A stretch of DNA of 64,000 bases from Rhea pennata (taxonomy: Eukaryota; Chordata; Aves; Rheiformes; Rheidae): positions 121,915,801 through 121,979,800 of the forward strand of contig NC_084663.1 in assembly GCF_028389875.1 (NCBI RefSeq), in the 5' to 3' direction. Numbering within the stretch: the stretch's first letter is position 1; every line of letters starts with the position of its first letter. Shown here piece after piece: positions 62,063 through 64,000 of this stretch. The translations under genes were made by a program, and so were the position numbers. Below the pieces are notes generated by a model that saw nothing but the letters and a program-made list of their open reading frames with translations, searched no databases and had not been told where the DNA came from.

Positions 62063-63598
62063 AGTGAAGGTGGGAGAAGGGAGATCGAGCTAGAAAGCAC
62101 CAGACACATATTTTTAACGGGATCAAAATGATGACATTTATTTTCCTATTCATCTCTGCCTGAGTCATGCAAATTGTCCCAAACAGGAGAAGCAGCAACA
62201 ACAACCACCAGCTCAGAGGAGACAGGGGTGCAGGACACTGTGCAACCTTTGGGCACCAGAGCCCCTCCAGCACCTTGTGTTGCCAGGCACTCCTTGTTAA
62301 AAATACAGAACAACTCTCCAAGAAAAAGATACATATATTGCTTTTTAACCCAGGGCATTCAATGGACCTGCAAACTGTTGTTCTTAGCCACCTGAGGGTG
62401 CAATAGTGTCATGGGCCTGGGGAAGTGGTGGATAACAGCATCTCTTCTATCAGCCTTGCCCTAGGGATCCAACATCTAATGTATCATGGGGCTTGCTTGT
62501 CACAGGTGCTACTCAGTATTGTCTGGGGAAAGAAAATCAAGTTTGGAAAAAAAAAAGGACTGTTGGAAACAGATCACCCCAAACCTGTGGAAAGTGAGTA
62601 TCACTAGTTGCTTTTGAAAACCTTTGTGCCTATTATAACTTTCATTGCCAGATACAGCTGAGCCCCTCGTGAGCTCTGGGTTTGCAGAAACACTCAGAAA
62701 AGCTCAAGTTCTTTTTATCCGCTCTCGTTTTGCATGACTTAAGTTGTAGCAGTGCCATTGTTTCCTTGGAACTTTATCCAACAACTGAAAAATTTCCCTT
62801 CAAGAGATATTTCCCGTTCCAATAGAATATTGCACATCACCTTGTATTTTATGCAGGCTATTATAAAGATATGTGAATATTTATGAATGTGTAGACTTAA
62901 TCTAGTGGATCCCTTGACATTTTTCTCCCTATGAAGGCCATCTTTCAGAAACTCTCCTTTACTCTGAGGTTACCCTCATTAATAAAAAACACAAAGATGG
63001 GCTTGCACCTTGTCAGTCTGGTGTAAGTTTCTTCTTTTTCTCTCCTGAGTGCTTGTGTGTTTTTTCTGCATATATGTGCGTGCAAAGCACATAGAAAATG
63101 ATAGCATCGACTTTAGGAACAAGACGTGGAGCCTCCTAGGCATTTGACAAATGAGATGATTTTAATATAGAACAGGATTGTCACCATCATGCAGGGCATG
63201 AAGGCAGCAGGACTTCCATACATTTATTTTGGAGAGCAAAAATGCTTTTATTCCTAATGTTCAGAGGCCACAAGGGGTGCCAGCACTTGCATACTTCGTG
63301 TGTTTGGTTTTCTAGGCCTAATGTTAGTTACCCAAAGGAAAGCATCATGGCACTGAGATGTTTAAGCCACGTTAGCTGAGGTTGCCAGCTGGCCTGAATT
63401 ACCACTGGACAATGGGCTGGGAAGGCTGAAGCTGTTGGCTGAAAACCAGTAGTTTGACTATTTTTTCTCCTCTGATTTGAATATGATGTGTCAGGAGTTG
63501 CCTAATTTCCCTGAAAGTGTGGATTAACTGTGTGGTCAGGCTTTGTGCATGGCAAAGCATGGTCCAAACGCAGGGTGGGGAAAGAACGGCGGAAAGCC
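62063..63598. other. Intergenic, no gene recognised
   Basis: Mixed sequence without a recognised exon or repeat. Confidence 0.5.
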
Positions 63599-63641
63599 TG
63601 TGCATGTACTTGCATGCACACATGCACGTGCACACAGCATG
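63599..63641. repeat. Degenerate purine-pyrimidine alternating tract (TG/CA/TGCA)
   Basis: Words such as tgcatg, gcacacatgcacgtgcacac alternate purine and pyrimidine for about 40 bp with few interruptions, the pattern of a decayed dinucleotide repeat with Z-DNA potential. Confidence 0.6.
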
Positions 63642-64000
63642 AACTCCCAGCACCTGGATTACCCCTGTCAAAGGCAGGTCACTCTGGCGGTACACGACAG
63701 ACGCTGTGTCCAGCCCTGTGGACAGTCTGCAAAGCAGGAGGCCCTGCCACCCGTGACCGGCTCTGTGGGCTCCTCGGCCGTGGGGTGCTGCAGTGGCGGT
63801 GCCAGGAGGAGTGTGGGACCCGTGGGAGAAACCTGGAGGCAATAGTGGGAGTCCCACCGGAGGTACAGCAGGCCGAGTCACATTTTGCTCTGATGGTGCA
63901 CCACATACTGCACCTTTCCAGGCTGCTCAGGTTGGGACACGTCTGCAGTCGCCATTTCAGAGGGTACTGATGGAAAAAACACCACCTTTTCTTCTCGCAG
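63642..64000. other. GC-richer right edge, ends in a splice-acceptor-like sequence
   Basis: Moderately CpG-rich sequence without a recognised exon. The last 17 bases, ending ttttcttctcgcag, form a pyrimidine tract plus AG, as at a 3' splice site on the plus strand. An exon would begin just beyond the window, which cannot be tested here. Confidence 0.3.

Noticed and set aside
1..64000. CRISPR arrays, prokaryotic operons or phage-like systems
   Set aside because: The sequence is plainly vertebrate, and no regularly spaced direct repeats or operon-like gene packing are present.

Overview
This is a 64 kb piece of vertebrate nuclear DNA, almost certainly from a bird. It has spliced genes with GT-AG introns. 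It carries a CR1 LINE tail and a SINE with a tRNA-Ile-like head joined to a CR1 tail. That SINE design is known from songbirds (TguSINE1), so a passerine or close relative is possible but not proven. Two protein-coding genes can be identified, U2AF1 and CRYAA. They lie back to back in the same relative order as on human 21q22.3. Most of the rest is non-coding.

Left part (1 to about 10.8 kb): the 5' half of U2AF1 on the minus strand. U2AF1 is the small subunit of the U2 snRNP auxiliary factor, which reads the AG of 3' splice sites. Exon 1 starts inside a CpG island (about 9.3-10.74 kb). Exon 2 encodes the first zinc finger. Next come two equal-length (67 nt) mutually exclusive exons, Ab and 3, and then exon 4. 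The rest of the gene lies beyond base 1. The exons present encode residues 1-83 in either isoform.

Middle (10.8-35.2 kb): intergenic DNA with no convincing coding exon. It holds the tRNA-Ile/CR1 SINE at 14.4 kb beside a perfect 18-bp palindrome, a degenerate MIR-like relic at 16.3 kb, small tandem repeats and two inverted copies of an ancient-repeat word. It also has a compact island of retained CpGs at 26.78-27.10 kb, about 8.4 kb upstream of CRYAA, which is the best candidate for a distal lens control element.

CRYAA (35.2-38.8 kb, plus strand) is complete: a TATA promoter with a Maf-type element at the position known for the chicken gene, three coding exons giving 173 residues, and a 3' UTR ending at an AATAAA signal. 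An (AC)19 microsatellite lies in intron 2.

Right part (38.8-64 kb): non-coding as far as can be seen. It contains a GC-rich decamer minisatellite (45.5 kb), a minus-strand CR1 fragment (59.3 kb), a CpG-dense patch with a CRE (60.2-60.55 kb), a G16 run (62.0 kb) and several AT-rich blocks dense in homeodomain-type motifs. These could be regulatory DNA for CRYAA or for a gene beyond the window. The last bases resemble a 3' splice site. I found no evidence for an undescribed protein system. The points most worth checking are the candidate enhancers and the U2AF1 alternative-exon arrangement.
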